Assembly (NCBI GenBank): GCA_016218665.1
Contig: JACRDI010000020.1
Location: forward strand, 1 to 64,000
Direction of reading: 5' to 3'
DNA from: Desulfovibrio sp.
GTDB taxonomy: Bacteria > Desulfobacterota > Desulfovibrionia > Desulfovibrionales > Desulfovibrionaceae
Length of the DNA: 64,000 nt
Numbering within the stretch: position 1 is the first letter of the stretch; every line of letters starts with the position of its first letter. A program made the translations under genes and the position numbers. Positions 1 through 8,738 of this stretch are shown in pieces. The notes under the pieces were generated by a model, which was given only the letters and a program-made list of their open reading frames with translations, searched no databases and was not told the DNA's origin.

Positions 1-1284
1 CTCCACCAGGGTCAGGAACTCGTCCTCGCCCTGGGACAGATAGGCCAGCTTGGGCAGGTTCAGGGTCACCACGCCGATGGAGCCGGTGAGATCCCCGGCG
101 CCGAAGAGCCCGCCCACCTTGTTGCGCAGTTCGCGCAGGTCCATCTTCAGGCGGCAGCACATGCTGCGCACGTCCTCGGGCGAGAGTTCGGAATTGATGA
201 AGTTCTGGAAGTAGGGCGCGCCGTACTTGGCGGTGAGCTTCAAAAGCAGCTCGCCGATCTCCGACTCCCAGGGGAAGTCCTCGGTGACGTTGTAGGTGGG
301 GATGGGGAAGGAGAAGATCTGCCCGGCGTAGTCGCCCTCCAGCATGACCTCAAGGAAGGCGCGGTTGAACATCTCCATCTCCGGCCCGTACTCGCCGTAG
401 GTGGAATCCTGCAGCTTGCCGCCGATGATGACGGCTTCCTTCGCAATATGTTTGGGCGGGGTCAGGTCGAAGGTCAGGTTGGTGAAGGGGCTCTGCCCGC
501 CCCAGCGGCTGGTGGTGTTCACGTTGAACACGAACTTCTGCACCGCCTGGCGCACCTTCTCATAGGGCAGCTTGTCGTGCCGGATGAAGGGCGCGAGGTA
601 GGTGTCCACGTTGTTGAAGGCCTGGGCCCCGGCCCATTCGTTCTGCAGGGTGCCCAGGAAATTCACCATCTGGCCCAGGGCGGAGTCGAAGTGCCGGGCC
701 GGGCCCGCGCAGGAGCGGCCCTCCAGGTTGAAGCCCTCCAGCAGCAGGTCGCGCAGGCTCCAGCCGGCGCAGTAGCCCGCCAGGCCGAAGGACAGGTCGT
801 GGATGTGGAAGTAGCCGTGCTCGTGGGCCTGGCGCACTTCCTCCGGGTATTTTTCCAGGGCGTAGCGCGCCTGGACCGTGCCCGAGAGGTGCAGCATGAG
901 GCCCTGGAAGCTGTGGCTCATGTTGGAGTTCTCGGCCACACGCCAGTCGCTCTTGTCCAGGTACTCGTCGATGGTCTCCTTGATGTCCAGGAAGGCCTCC
1001 TGCTGGTTGCGCAGCTGGCGGCGCTTCTCGCGGTACAGGATGTATTTGCGGGCCACGGTGAACTGGCGCATCTCCATGAGCACCAGCTCCACCATGTCCT
1101 GCACGTGCTCCTGCTCGGGGATGTCCACGTCGGCGAGCTTGGCTTCCACCTTCTGGGCCAGGCGGCGGCCAAGCAGCGGATCCTTGATGCCGCTGGCGGA
1201 AAGGGCCTTGAAGATGGCCTTGGCGATGCGGTCAGTCGACCAGGTTTCCAGCCGTCCGTCGCGCTTCAGAATCTGCGAGGGCAT
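1..1284 (-). CDS. nrdD: Anaerobic ribonucleoside-triphosphate reductase (class III), 5' part
   Basis: Partial gene: the C-terminal part lies beyond the left edge. NrdD is the glycyl-radical enzyme that reduces ribonucleoside triphosphates to dNTPs without oxygen. The translation opens with an ATP-cone (MPSQILKRDGRLETW, then the VQDMVELVLM helix). The catalytic fold follows, with the family patterns HIHDLSFG and NFINSELSPEDVRSMCCRL. The glycine-radical loop would be in the missing part. The ATG at 1284 has a GGAGG box 5 bases upstream. The first 53 bases overlap the end of nrdG, so the two are co-transcribed and probably translationally coupled. Confidence 0.95.
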   Translation of the reverse strand, partial: MPSQILKRDGRLETWSTDRIAKAIFKALSASGIKDPLLGRRLAQKVEAKLADVDIPEQEHVQDMVELVLMEMRQFTVARKYILYREKRRQLRNQQEAFLDIKETIDEYLDKSDWRVAENSNMSHSFQGLMLHLSGTVQARYALEKYPEEVRQAHEHGYFHIHDLSFGLAGYCAGWSLRDLLLEGFNLEGRSCAGPARHFDSALGQMVNFLGTLQNEWAGAQAFNNVDTYLAPFIRHDKLPYEKVRQAVQKFVFNVNTTSRWGGQSPFTNLTFDLTPPKHIAKEAVIIGGKLQDSTYGEYGPEMEMFNRAFLEVMLEGDYAGQIFSFPIPTYNVTEDFPWESEIGELLLKLTAKYGAPYFQNFINSELSPEDVRSMCCRLKMDLRELRNKVGGLFGAGDLTGSIGVVTLNLPKLAYLSQGEDEFLTLVE

Positions 1285-1906
1285 GAGGCCTCCGTGGTTT
1301 TTTGTAGTCCTGGATGGTCAAGGCAAAGCCGGCGGGCAGCATGCCGCGCACGGCCTCCATGTCGTCATCGGTCAAAAGGGGCACCCTGGTGGTGCGGAAG
1401 TAGAAGGCCTCCGGGCGCTCCTCCGCCAGGGCGAAGATGCGCGAAAGGCTTTTGCGCGCCGCAGTCTCGTCCGCCGCGCCGCCGGTGAGAGCCGGATATT
1501 TGGCGTACGGCCCCTTCACATCCACGGCGAAGGTGCGCACCAGCCCTTCGGCCAGCATCAGCGCGACAACCTCGGGCAGCATGCCATTGGTGTCGAGCTT
1601 CACCGGCAGGCCGGAGGCCTTGAGCTCGTGCAGGATGGCGCCGACGCCGGGCACGGCGGTGGGCTCGCCGCCAGTCACCGTGATGCCCGAGAGCCAGCGC
1701 GCGCGCCGGGCCAGAAAGCCGCGCAGGGCCGCCTGGGGCAGCAGCGCCTGCGACTCCATGTCCCAGGCCAGGCTGGCGTTGTGGCAGGTGGGGCAGCGCA
1801 GGTTGCAGCCGCCCAGGTAGACCACGCAGCAGGGATGGCCGGGCCAGTCGCACAGGCTCAAGGGGGTCAAGCCCCGCAGATGGTTCCAGGCGATGTCGCT
1901 GTGCAT
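1232..1906 (-). CDS. nrdG: Anaerobic ribonucleotide reductase activating protein (radical SAM)
   Basis: Radical SAM activase that makes the glycyl radical on NrdD. The radical SAM cluster motif CNLRCPTC (Cx3Cx2C) sits in the context VYLGGCNLRCPTCHNAS, followed by the TGGEPTAVPG (GGEP) SAM-binding motif. The size, about 224 residues, is normal. Start choice: the ATG at 1906 has a GGAG about 11 bases upstream and gives a typical N-terminus (WNHLRGLTPLSLCDWPG). An upstream in-frame TTG at 1948 would add 14 residues. It is the first gene of a nrdG-nrdD operon and overlaps nrdD. Confidence 0.93.
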   Translation of the reverse strand: MHSDIAWNHLRGLTPLSLCDWPGHPCCVVYLGGCNLRCPTCHNASLAWDMESQALLPQAALRGFLARRARWLSGITVTGGEPTAVPGVGAILHELKASGLPVKLDTNGMLPEVVALMLAEGLVRTFAVDVKGPYAKYPALTGGAADETAARKSLSRIFALAEERPEAFYFRTTRVPLLTDDDMEAVRGMLPAGFALTIQDYKKPRRPHALADSEARRTAGNLVD

Positions 1907-2063
1907 GAAATCGTGCGCTCCCTCTGCCCCCGAAATGTCGCCGCTCAACCCCGAATCCGCCCCTGCACAGGCCTGCCGGACTGATGAGCCACGCGAGACA
2001 ACACACTACTCCAACGGCGGTTTTCTGTACAGGTGCCCGCAGCCACGCGGCGAAAGGGACGTC

Positions 2064-2103
2064 CGATTTCCGGCGATTACCGACAATCTCCGGCAATTGT
2101 CGT
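2064..2103. repeat. Four imperfect 10-bp tandem repeats in the nrdG leader
   Basis: Four consecutive decamers (CGATTTCCGG, CGATTACCGA, CAATCTCCGG, CAATTGTCGT) repeat with a period of exactly 10 bp, about one helical turn, in the non-coding region 1907-2415 upstream of nrdG. Phased repeats suggest a cooperative protein-binding array; the protein is unknown to me and the sequence is not an NrdR box. The rest of 1907-2415 is AT-richer than its surroundings and contains two copies of TCTAGACA (around 2166 and 2200), but no ORF that I would call a gene. Confidence 0.45.
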
Positions 2104-2116
2104 CAAAATTTTCGCG

Positions 2117-2125
2117 TTTTCCACA
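2117..2125 (+). promoter_or_regulatory. DnaA-box-like 9-mer upstream of nrdG
   Basis: TTTTCCACA fits the relaxed DnaA box TTWTNCACA and lies about 210 bp upstream of nrdG, next to the 10-bp repeat array. DnaA control of ribonucleotide reductase genes is known in other bacteria (E. coli nrdAB). With only one 9-mer a chance match is quite possible. Confidence 0.25.
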
Positions 2126-2415
2126 AGTTAAGAACTACGGCATGCGGGGCATATTCACGGTGATCTCTAGACAATTTCACGCGGCATACTCACGCCTTTT
2201 TCTAGACATCGTGTAGAAGAATTTTTCCTGGCTCGGTTCCTCGCTGTTTTCGACAAGCGGCCCTGGGAAAGCTCGCAAAACAATCGCCCGGCGCAGGGAG
2301 CAGCTGCACGGAGGCCCTCCACATGCGGGCACAATTTCCAAAACGGCATGCCCTTTGCTTACACCTTTGCGGGCAACATCTGCCCGGGCCATTTTTTTGT
2401 GAGAGAGGTGCCGCC

Positions 2416-3522
2416 ATGACGCATTCGACAGCCGCTGATACGACGATCCACGCCGCGCACGCGGCGAATCCCGCCCCCCACGGGGAGCCCCCGCGCCTGC
2501 TGGCCGACCCGGCCTGGCTGGTGCGCGGCAACCCGGACCACGCCGACCACGATCCGCTGGGCCTGCGCAATCCCAGGGGCATCCAACTGCCCGAACTGGC
2601 CGTCATCGGCGGCGGGCAGGTGTACGGCGAAGGCCTGTCCCACGCCCACAGCTGGCCCGCACAGCTCGGCCGGCGCATGGGCGGCGGCGTCATCAACGCC
2701 GGCCTGCCCGGCTGGGGCAGCGTGCAGTATGCCCTCATCGCCGAGCGCCTGCTGGCCCTCTCCCCGCGCCGGTTCATCGTCTGCCTCACCCCGGCTGCGG
2801 ACCTGCCGCAGACCTTCCTGGCCGCACGCAACAGCACCTCCCGGCTGGCGCGCTCGTTCTTTGAGCCCCAGTGGGCGCGGCTGCCGCACCCGGACCAGTC
2901 CATCGCCTTCAGCTCGGGCCGCGCGGTGGCCGATTTCCTGGCCGCGCACCCGGACACGGCCGAGGAGGACGCCCTGGCCATCCTGGCGCAGCGCGGCGAG
3001 CCCGACGTGAATCCCTGCGTCATCGACGCCAGCCGCTTCTACCTCACCGAGCGCTCGCTCCACGCCATGCTCGACCTGGACCATCCGGCCATCGAGGCCG
3101 GCCTGTCCATCACCGCCAAGGTTCTGGCGCACCTGCGCGCCCTGGCGGAGGAGCACCTCATTTCCTTGACGGTGCTGCTGCTGCCCAGCCGCGAATACCT
3201 TGTGGCCCAGCGTCTGGACGAAGCCCGCGTGCGCGACGCCGAGACCCTGGAGCGCCTGGGCCTGGCCGAGGCCGCTGTGCTGGGCGAGTTGCGCGCCGTG
3301 TGCGCGGGCTTAAGCCTGCGCTGCTTCGACCTGACCGGCTACCTGAAGGCCTTTGTGGGCGGACGCATCCACGCGCAGAACCGCCGCGAGGGCTGGCTCT
3401 CGGCCAAGGGCTGCGAGCTGCTTTCGCGCTTCGTGCGCGAGCGCGTGCTGCCCGGAGCGGTGGTGCGCATGCCGGAGCGCCCTGCCGGAGCGGCCGTGGG
3501 CGGCATCTACCCGCTGTACTGA
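2416..3522 (+). CDS. SGNH-hydrolase-like protein lacking the canonical nucleophile
   Basis: About 368 residues. From residue ~60 the layout resembles the GDSL/SGNH fold: strand plus block I (AVIGGGQVYGEGL), a block II-like INAGLPGWGSVQ, and a C-terminal helix after REGWLSAKGCELLS where the catalytic Asp-x-x-His normally lies. Block I reads GGGQVYG instead of GDSxTxG, so the serine nucleophile is absent, and no clear DxxH is visible. It may be a non-catalytic carbohydrate- or lipid-binding relative. The ATG at 2416 has GAGAGAGG upstream; an open frame begins further upstream at 2323 without an SD. No signal peptide is seen. Convergent with proB. Confidence 0.6.
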   Translation: MTHSTAADTTIHAAHAANPAPHGEPPRLLADPAWLVRGNPDHADHDPLGLRNPRGIQLPELAVIGGGQVYGEGLSHAHSWPAQLGRRMGGGVINAGLPGWGSVQYALIAERLLALSPRRFIVCLTPAADLPQTFLAARNSTSRLARSFFEPQWARLPHPDQSIAFSSGRAVADFLAAHPDTAEEDALAILAQRGEPDVNPCVIDASRFYLTERSLHAMLDLDHPAIEAGLSITAKVLAHLRALAEEHLISLTVLLLPSREYLVAQRLDEARVRDAETLERLGLAEAAVLGELRAVCAGLSLRCFDLTGYLKAFVGGRIHAQNRREGWLSAKGCELLSRFVRERVLPGAVVRMPERPAGAAVGGIYPLY

Positions 3523-3582
3523 ACGCCGACGCCGGCGGTTGGCAAAGCCGCCGGCACCCCGCCCCAGAAAAAAAGGGGAGAA

Positions 3583-3621
3583 AGGAAAACGGGCCGCGCT
3601 CCTGACTGGGAGGGCGGCCCG
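3583..3621 (-). terminator. Intrinsic terminator after proB (minus strand)
   Basis: The arms CGGGCCGC (3590-3597) and GCGGCCCG (3614-3621) form a GC-rich stem. On the minus strand the stem is followed by a GTTTTCC tract, as expected just past the proB stop. On the plus strand only a weak CTTCGTT follows, so it may serve the convergent gene poorly. Confidence 0.7.
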
Positions 3622-3648
3622 CTTCGTTGCGTCCGGGGAGGATGCGGC

Positions 3649-4823
3649 CTAGAGCGCGGCGTCCAGCAGCAGGTTGTCGCGGTGGATGGCCTCGGCAAAG
3701 GGCGCCTGGCCCAGCACATCGGCCAGCTCGGCGCTCTTCCTGCCCATGATGCGGCGCACCTCGGCTGCGGAGTAGTTGGACAGGCCCACGCCCACCGTGG
3801 CCCCGGCCTCGTCCACGATGCGCACCAGCGCGCCCCGGGCGAAGCGGCCTTCCACGGCGCGGATGCCCGCCGGAAGCAGACTCTTGCCCTTCTCGCGCAG
3901 GGCGTTGGCCGCGCCCGCGTCCACGCTCAGGCTGCCGGCCGGGTTGTCGTGGTAGGCCAGCCAGAACTTGCGGTGCGACACGGTGCGCGAAAGCGGCAGC
4001 ACCAGGGTGCCCAGCTCTTCGCCCTTGAAGATGCGGTCGAGGGGGATGTCGTCGCGGCCGGAGACGATGAGCGTGGCCACGCCCAGCTGGGCGGCCCGGC
4101 GCGCGGCGCGCAGCTTGGAGTACATGCCGCCGGAGCCCACGCTGGTCTTGCCGTCGCACATGCCCTCGATGTCCAGCCCCTCCACGTCCTCGATGACGGG
4201 CAGGCAGCAGGCGTCCGGGTGCTTGTCCGGGTTCTTGTCGAACACGCCGCCCGCGCTGGTGAGGTTCACGAACAGGTCCGCGCCCACCAGGTCCACCATG
4301 AGGCTGGCCAGGGTGTCGTTGTCGCCGAACTCCAGCTCGGCCACGGCCACGGTGTCGTTCTCGTTGATGATGGGGATGACGCCCCAGTCCAGCAGGCGCT
4401 GCATGGTGTTGCGGGCGTTCAAAAAGCGCTTGCGGCTCTTGAGGTCCTCGCGCGTCAGCAGCAGCTGGGCCACGGTCTTGCCGAAACGGCCGAAGGCCTC
4501 GTCGTACTCGTGCATGAGGCGGCTTTGGCCGATGGCCGAGGCGGCCTGGCGCGCGGGCAGCTCGGAAAAATCGATGGCGTCGGCCCCGGCCACGCTCTGA
4601 CGGATGCGCGTGCGCCCGGCGGCCACCGCGCCGGAGCTCACCAGCACCACCTTCAGGCCGCGGTCGTGCAGCATGGACAGCTGGTCCACCAGGCGGCCGA
4701 TGGCGCGGGCGTCCAACCCGGTGCCGCAGGTGAGCACCGCGCTGCCCACCTTCACCACCACGGTGCGCGCGCGGGACAGGAACTCCAGGCGGCGCTCGGC
4801 CGTGGATGCGGAATCAGGTGCGC

Positions 4824-4827
<4 letters not shown>
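3649..4827 (-). CDS. proB: Glutamate 5-kinase
   Basis: First enzyme of proline synthesis: phosphorylates L-glutamate to glutamyl-5-phosphate in the cytoplasm. An N-terminal amino-acid-kinase domain is visible (VVKVGSAVL, VLVSSGAVAAG, IINENDTVA, FGDNDTLASLMVDLVGAD, VGSGGMYSKLRAA). It is followed by a C-terminal PUA domain (from ~residue 290: SLSVDAGAANALREKGKSLL). The length of 392 residues fits the two-domain form. The ATG at 4827 has GGAGGAGG immediately upstream and overlaps the obgE stop as ATGA, so translation is coupled. proA is not in the window. Confidence 0.96.
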
Positions 4828-6026
<1,199 letters not shown>

Positions 6027-6039
6027 AGGATCACCCTTG

Positions 6040-6081
6040 AAAGAAAACGGGCAGGAGCCGCCGTGAAGCCGCTCCTGCCCG
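6040..6081 (-). terminator. Intrinsic terminator/attenuator between rpmA and obgE
   Basis: Perfect arms CGGGCAGGAGC (6048-6058) and GCTCCTGCCCG (6071-6081). Read on the minus strand the hairpin is followed by TTTTCTTTC. It lies inside the operon, so it would let rplU-rpmA be made in excess over obgE-proB by partial termination. Confidence 0.7.
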
Positions 6082-6113
6082 CGCTATGGTTCGTCTTTGG
6101 AGCCGCCTAAGCT

Positions 6114-6383
6114 TTAGGCGCTCACGGGGAGAATGTGCACCCGGGTCTTGACCTTGTTGTTGCGGGTGTACTTCTCGTACTTCACCTCGCCGTCAACCAG
6201 GGCGAACAGGGTCCAGTCCTTGCCCACGCCGACGTTCTTGCCGGGGTGGATGCTGGTGCCGACCTGGCGCACGAGGATGTTGCCGGCCAGAACCTTCTGG
6301 CCGCCGAAGCGCTTCACGCCGCGGCGCTGTCCGGCGCTGTCGCGTCCGTTTCTGGAGCTGCCGCCTGCTTTTTTGTGAGCCAT
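6114..6383 (-). CDS. rpmA: 50S ribosomal protein L27
   Basis: 89 residues, beginning [16 protein letters not shown] and containing the L27 signature [19 protein letters not shown]. The N-terminus reaches the peptidyl-transferase centre in the 50S subunit. There is no cleavable N-terminal extension of the Firmicutes type. Second gene of the rplU-rpmA-obgE-proB unit, 18 bases after rplU. Confidence 0.98.
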   Translation of the reverse strand: MAHKKAGGSSRNGRDSAGQRRGVKRFGGQKVLAGNILVRQVGTSIHPGKNVGVGKDWTLFALVDGEVKYEKYTRNNKVKTRVHILPVSA

Positions 6384-6401
6384 TGTTTCCTCCTTGCCCT
6401 A

Positions 6402-6713
6402 TTAGGCCTGGATGGCTTTGACCTTCAGGCTGGTGTAGTCCTGACGGTGGCCGGTCTTCTTGTGGAAGTCGTTGCGGCGCTTCTTCTTGAAGATGATGAT
6501 CTTCTCGCCGCGGCCGTGACCCAGAACCTCGCAGGCGACCTTGGCGCCGTCGAGGTAGGGAGCTCCGATCTTGGTCTGGCCGCCATCGGCCACCAGAAGG
6601 ACTTTGTCCAGGCTCACCTCGGTGCCGGGCTCGGCCTGCAGAAGCTCAACCTTGAACTCGAGTCCCTGTTCCACGCGGTACTGCTTACCGCCGGTCTCGA
6701 TGATTGCGAACAT
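6402..6713 (-). CDS. rplU: 50S ribosomal protein L21
   Basis: 103 residues: MFAIIETGGKQYRV at the start and the 23S rRNA-binding C-terminus KKRRNDFHKKTGHRQDY, both diagnostic for L21. The ATG at 6713 is chosen because GGAGG lies 8 bases upstream; an earlier in-frame ATG at 6728 overlaps that box. First gene of its operon, with a good promoter just upstream. Confidence 0.98.
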   Translation of the reverse strand: MFAIIETGGKQYRVEQGLEFKVELLQAEPGTEVSLDKVLLVADGGQTKIGAPYLDGAKVACEVLGHGRGEKIIIFKKKRRNDFHKKTGHRQDYTSLKVKAIQA

Positions 6714-6745
6714 TGCGAATACCTCCATCGCGTAAGAGGCGTTCT

Positions 6746-6773
6746 CTTATCCTGGGCGACCAGGAGAAGTCAA
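6746..6773 (-). promoter_or_regulatory. Sigma70-type promoter of rplU-rpmA-obgE-proB
   Basis: On the minus strand TTGACT (6768-6773) is followed after 16-17 bases by GATAAG/ATAAGA, about 35 bases upstream of the rplU start. Position and sequence fit a strong housekeeping promoter. Confidence 0.65.
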
Positions 6774-6806
6774 GCGCCGGGTGCGGATTTTTTTCCACCC
6801 GCGCCC

Positions 6807-7532
6807 TTATGCCCTGGCAAGCACCAGCACGTCCACTCTTTTCGCGCCGGCGGCGCACATTGCCCGCGCGCATTCTTCCAGGGTCGCGCCCGTGGTCATT
6901 ATGTCGTCCACCAGCAGCGCGTTCCTGCCTTCAAGCACCTCCGCCCGCGCGGCAAAGGCTCCGCGGATGTTCTCCGCACGCTCCTCGCGCGCCAGCTCCA
7001 TCTGCGGGGTGGTGCGGCGCACGCGCGAAAGCGCTCCCTGCAGGATGGGCAGCCGCCGCCGCGCCGCCAGCAGCCGGGCGATCTCCCGGCTCTGGTTGAA
7101 GCCACGGCTCAGCAGCCTGCGCGGGTGCAGGGGCACGGGAACGAGGCAGTCGGCCTCCAGCAGCTCCGGGCAGCGCCCGCCCGCCTCCTCGAAGCCAGCC
7201 AGCAGCGTCTCCTGCAGCTCCCGGCCGCAGTCCAGCCGGCCCTCGAACTTGTAGGCCAGGATCAGCTCCTTGAGCCGCCCCTCGTAGGCTCCGCAGGCCA
7301 CGGCAACGCCCCAGGGCCTCGGCCGCTCCACGCAGCGGGCGCACAAGCCCGCGCCCATACCCGGCTCTGCGCAGCCGGGACAGGGGTGGCCCATCGCCCT
7401 GCCCTGTTCCGCGCAATCCGGGCACGGTCCCCGGCCCGCCGCCAGCACAGCGCCACAGGCCGGGCAGCGCGCCTCGGTCAGCAGGGCCGCGCCCAGCACG
7501 GGCCGCATCCAGCGCAGCAGAAGCTCACGCAC
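6807..7532 (-). CDS. ComF family phosphoribosyltransferase-like protein
   Basis: About 241 residues. An N-terminal zinc-finger-like part has four CxxC pairs (CPAC, CPDC, CPGC, CARC). It is followed by the PRTase domain with the PRPP-loop LVDDIMTTGATLEECA and the ComF signature VPVPLHPRRLLSRGFNQ. ComF proteins act in DNA uptake in some bacteria; the enzymatic substrate is unknown and competence here is not implied. Start: a GTG at 7532 overlaps the stop of the upstream gene by 8 bases with GGGGG upstream; the ATG at 7508 is an alternative. Confidence 0.88.
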   Translation of the reverse strand: MRELLLRWMRPVLGAALLTEARCPACGAVLAAGRGPCPDCAEQGRAMGHPCPGCAEPGMGAGLCARCVERPRPWGVAVACGAYEGRLKELILAYKFEGRLDCGRELQETLLAGFEEAGGRCPELLEADCLVPVPLHPRRLLSRGFNQSREIARLLAARRRLPILQGALSRVRRTTPQMELAREERAENIRGAFAARAEVLEGRNALLVDDIMTTGATLEECARAMCAAGAKRVDVLVLARA

Positions 7533-8142
7533 CGTTTCGCCCCCGCAAGGCCATGAGCGCGGCGTCGCGCCCCAGCTCACGCACCAGGCGCACCGCGTCC
7601 GGGTGCGAGGCCAGGTCTCCGGCGGCATCCATCCCGCGCAGGCCCAGGGGCTCGGACAAGGTCAGCCCGAAGTTCACCAGGAAATATTTCAAGGTAAACC
7701 GTGCGCCCTCGAACAGCTTCTGCCCCGAGGGCTGGCCGGCCACAAGGCACGCATACGCCGGCCTGTCCCGCAGCTCCATTATCCACGCATCGCCCTTGCG
7801 GCGCGCCTCCCAAAAGCGCTGGGAGCGGTCCACCCAGGTCTTGCAGCGCGAGGGCACCCCGTAGAAATAGATGGGCGACGCGAACACCACCACCGGAGCG
7901 CGCACGAGCACCGCGAACAGCTCCTCGGCCTGGTCCTTCCGGGCCAGCACGCAGCGCGAGAGCCTGTCGCCCGCGCAGGCGCGGCAAGCCAGGCAGGGCA
8001 GCACCTCATAGTCGCGCAGCGGGACGATCTTGGCCGTCGCGCCCGCCTCCCGCACGGCCAGTTCCAGCAGTTCGGCGGCAGCGTCGGAATTGCCCCCAGC
8101 CCGGTGGCTGCAGGCGATGATGGCAACGTCGGCGTCCCACAT
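7525..8142 (-). CDS. Iron-sulfur flavoprotein / NAD(P)H-dependent FMN reductase family
   Basis: 205 residues. Flavodoxin-like fold with an FMN phosphate loop (CSHRAGGNSDAAAE), a compact cysteine motif CLACRACAGDRLSRC (Cx2Cx2Cx7C) like the [4Fe-4S] site of archaeal iron-sulfur flavoproteins, and the conserved SPIYFYGVPSRCKTWVDRSQRFW segment. It probably transfers electrons in the cytoplasm; the partner is unknown. The ATG at 8142 has GGGGG upstream. It is 26 bases downstream of the candidate selenoprotein and overlaps comF, so the three look like one operon. Confidence 0.85.
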   Translation of the reverse strand: MWDADVAIIACSHRAGGNSDAAAELLELAVREAGATAKIVPLRDYEVLPCLACRACAGDRLSRCVLARKDQAEELFAVLVRAPVVVFASPIYFYGVPSRCKTWVDRSQRFWEARRKGDAWIMELRDRPAYACLVAGQPSGQKLFEGARFTLKYFLVNFGLTLSEPLGLRGMDAAGDLASHPDAVRLVRELGRDAALMALRGRNGA

Positions 8143-8168
8143 GCTCGTTCCCCCCGCTTCCCTGAACG

Positions 8169-8390
8169 CTAGTCCCTGCGCCGCACGCGCGCGGCGATCC
8201 AGCCCCCGGCCTCCGGGCCCCTGTCCCACTCCAAAGCCCAGCCGCCAGCGATGAATACCGCGTCCTCCACATTGGGCGCAAGCTTCGCCTGGACCAGGAA
8301 CTCCAGCGCATCATCGCGCGAGAAACGGAGGTGCCACCCGACCTCCATGCCCACGCCTCAGCACTTGTCGCGCAGATCGATGGTCGTCAT
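8169..8390 (-). CDS. Candidate small selenoprotein (in-frame UGA read as Sec)
   Basis: An ATG at 8390 with a GGAG box 5 bases upstream opens a frame reading MTTIDLRDKC, then TGA (8358-8360), then 62 further residues (GVGMEVGWHLRFSRDD...) to a TAG at 8169. Read as selenocysteine, the TGA gives a 73-residue protein with a Cys-Sec pair at 10-11. A SECIS-like hairpin begins a few bases after the TGA. A caller that stops at TGA would report only a shorter ORF from an ATG at 8348 (59 residues) or GTG at 8354. I do not recognise the family. The same-operon iron-sulfur flavoprotein suggests a redox role. The alternative is simply the shorter ORF. Confidence 0.55.
8321..8352 (-). promoter_or_regulatory. 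SECIS-like hairpin just after the in-frame UGA
   Basis: On the minus strand GGAGGT (8341-8346) pairs perfectly with ACCTCC (8327-8332) around an 8-base loop CGGGTGGC. A lower stem GGGCAT/GTTTCT extends it with one mismatch and some G-U pairs. The apical loop starts about 17 bases after the UGA and contains a GU, the spacing and loop feature known for bacterial SECIS elements that recruit SelB. Found by eye; no folding energy was computed. Confidence 0.5.
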
Positions 8391-8447
8391 TGATGCTCCG
8401 ATGTTGTTTCGAATATGCCTCCGGCGGCCCGCGGACAGCCCCGCATG

Positions 8448-8488
8448 CCGCTCCTTTCCAGGACGGAAGCCGTCCTGGAAAGGAGCGG
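8448..8488. repeat. Perfect 19-bp inverted repeat
   Basis: Two perfect 19-bp arms (starting CCGCTCCTTTCCAGGACGG) separated by AAG, between the candidate selenoprotein and the end of the ppiD-like gene. No T-tract follows on either strand, so it is not an obvious terminator. The rest of 8391-8738 holds only this palindrome and the double-hairpin element at 8603-8651; no gene is seen. Confidence 0.7.
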
Positions 8489-8602
8489 GAGCCGCCCCGG
8501 CAAGGAGCTGGAACTTCAGCGCCGGCCTTCTGTGCCGCCACTGCCCTCCGCCGGATTCCTGACCGGCCACGGCCGGGCAGGCTTCCGGCGGCACGCGGGG
8601 GC

Positions 8603-8651
8603 CCGGGGGAGCGCATGCTCCCCCGGCGGGGTGCAGGGGCGGCGCCCCTGC
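8603..8651 (+). repeat. Double-hairpin dispersed repeat, copy 1
   Basis: Two adjacent hairpins, CCGGGGGAGC/GCTCCCCCGG and GCAGGGGC/GCCCCTGC, joined at GGCGGGGT. The same architecture and linker recur at 56192-56251 and, on the opposite strand, at 62511-62568. It is REP-like and lies past the 3' end of the ppiD-like gene. Confidence 0.6.
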
Positions 8652-8738
8652 GCTCTCCCCTGCCCGCCTTCCGCCACGAAAAAAAGGGGGACAGCCGAAG
8701 CCGCCCCCCTGTGAGTGTCACGCGTTGCGCTCTCCGTG

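Noticed and set aside
2160-2216. The two TCTAGACA copies before nrdG as an NrdR box pair
   Set aside because: They do not fit the NrdR consensus and the spacing (about 35 bp) differs from the usual ~31-32 bp between paired boxes; kept only as a note.
3530-3553. GCCGGCGG/CCGCCGGC hairpin just after the SGNH-like gene
   Set aside because: No T tract on either strand, so I did not call it a terminator.
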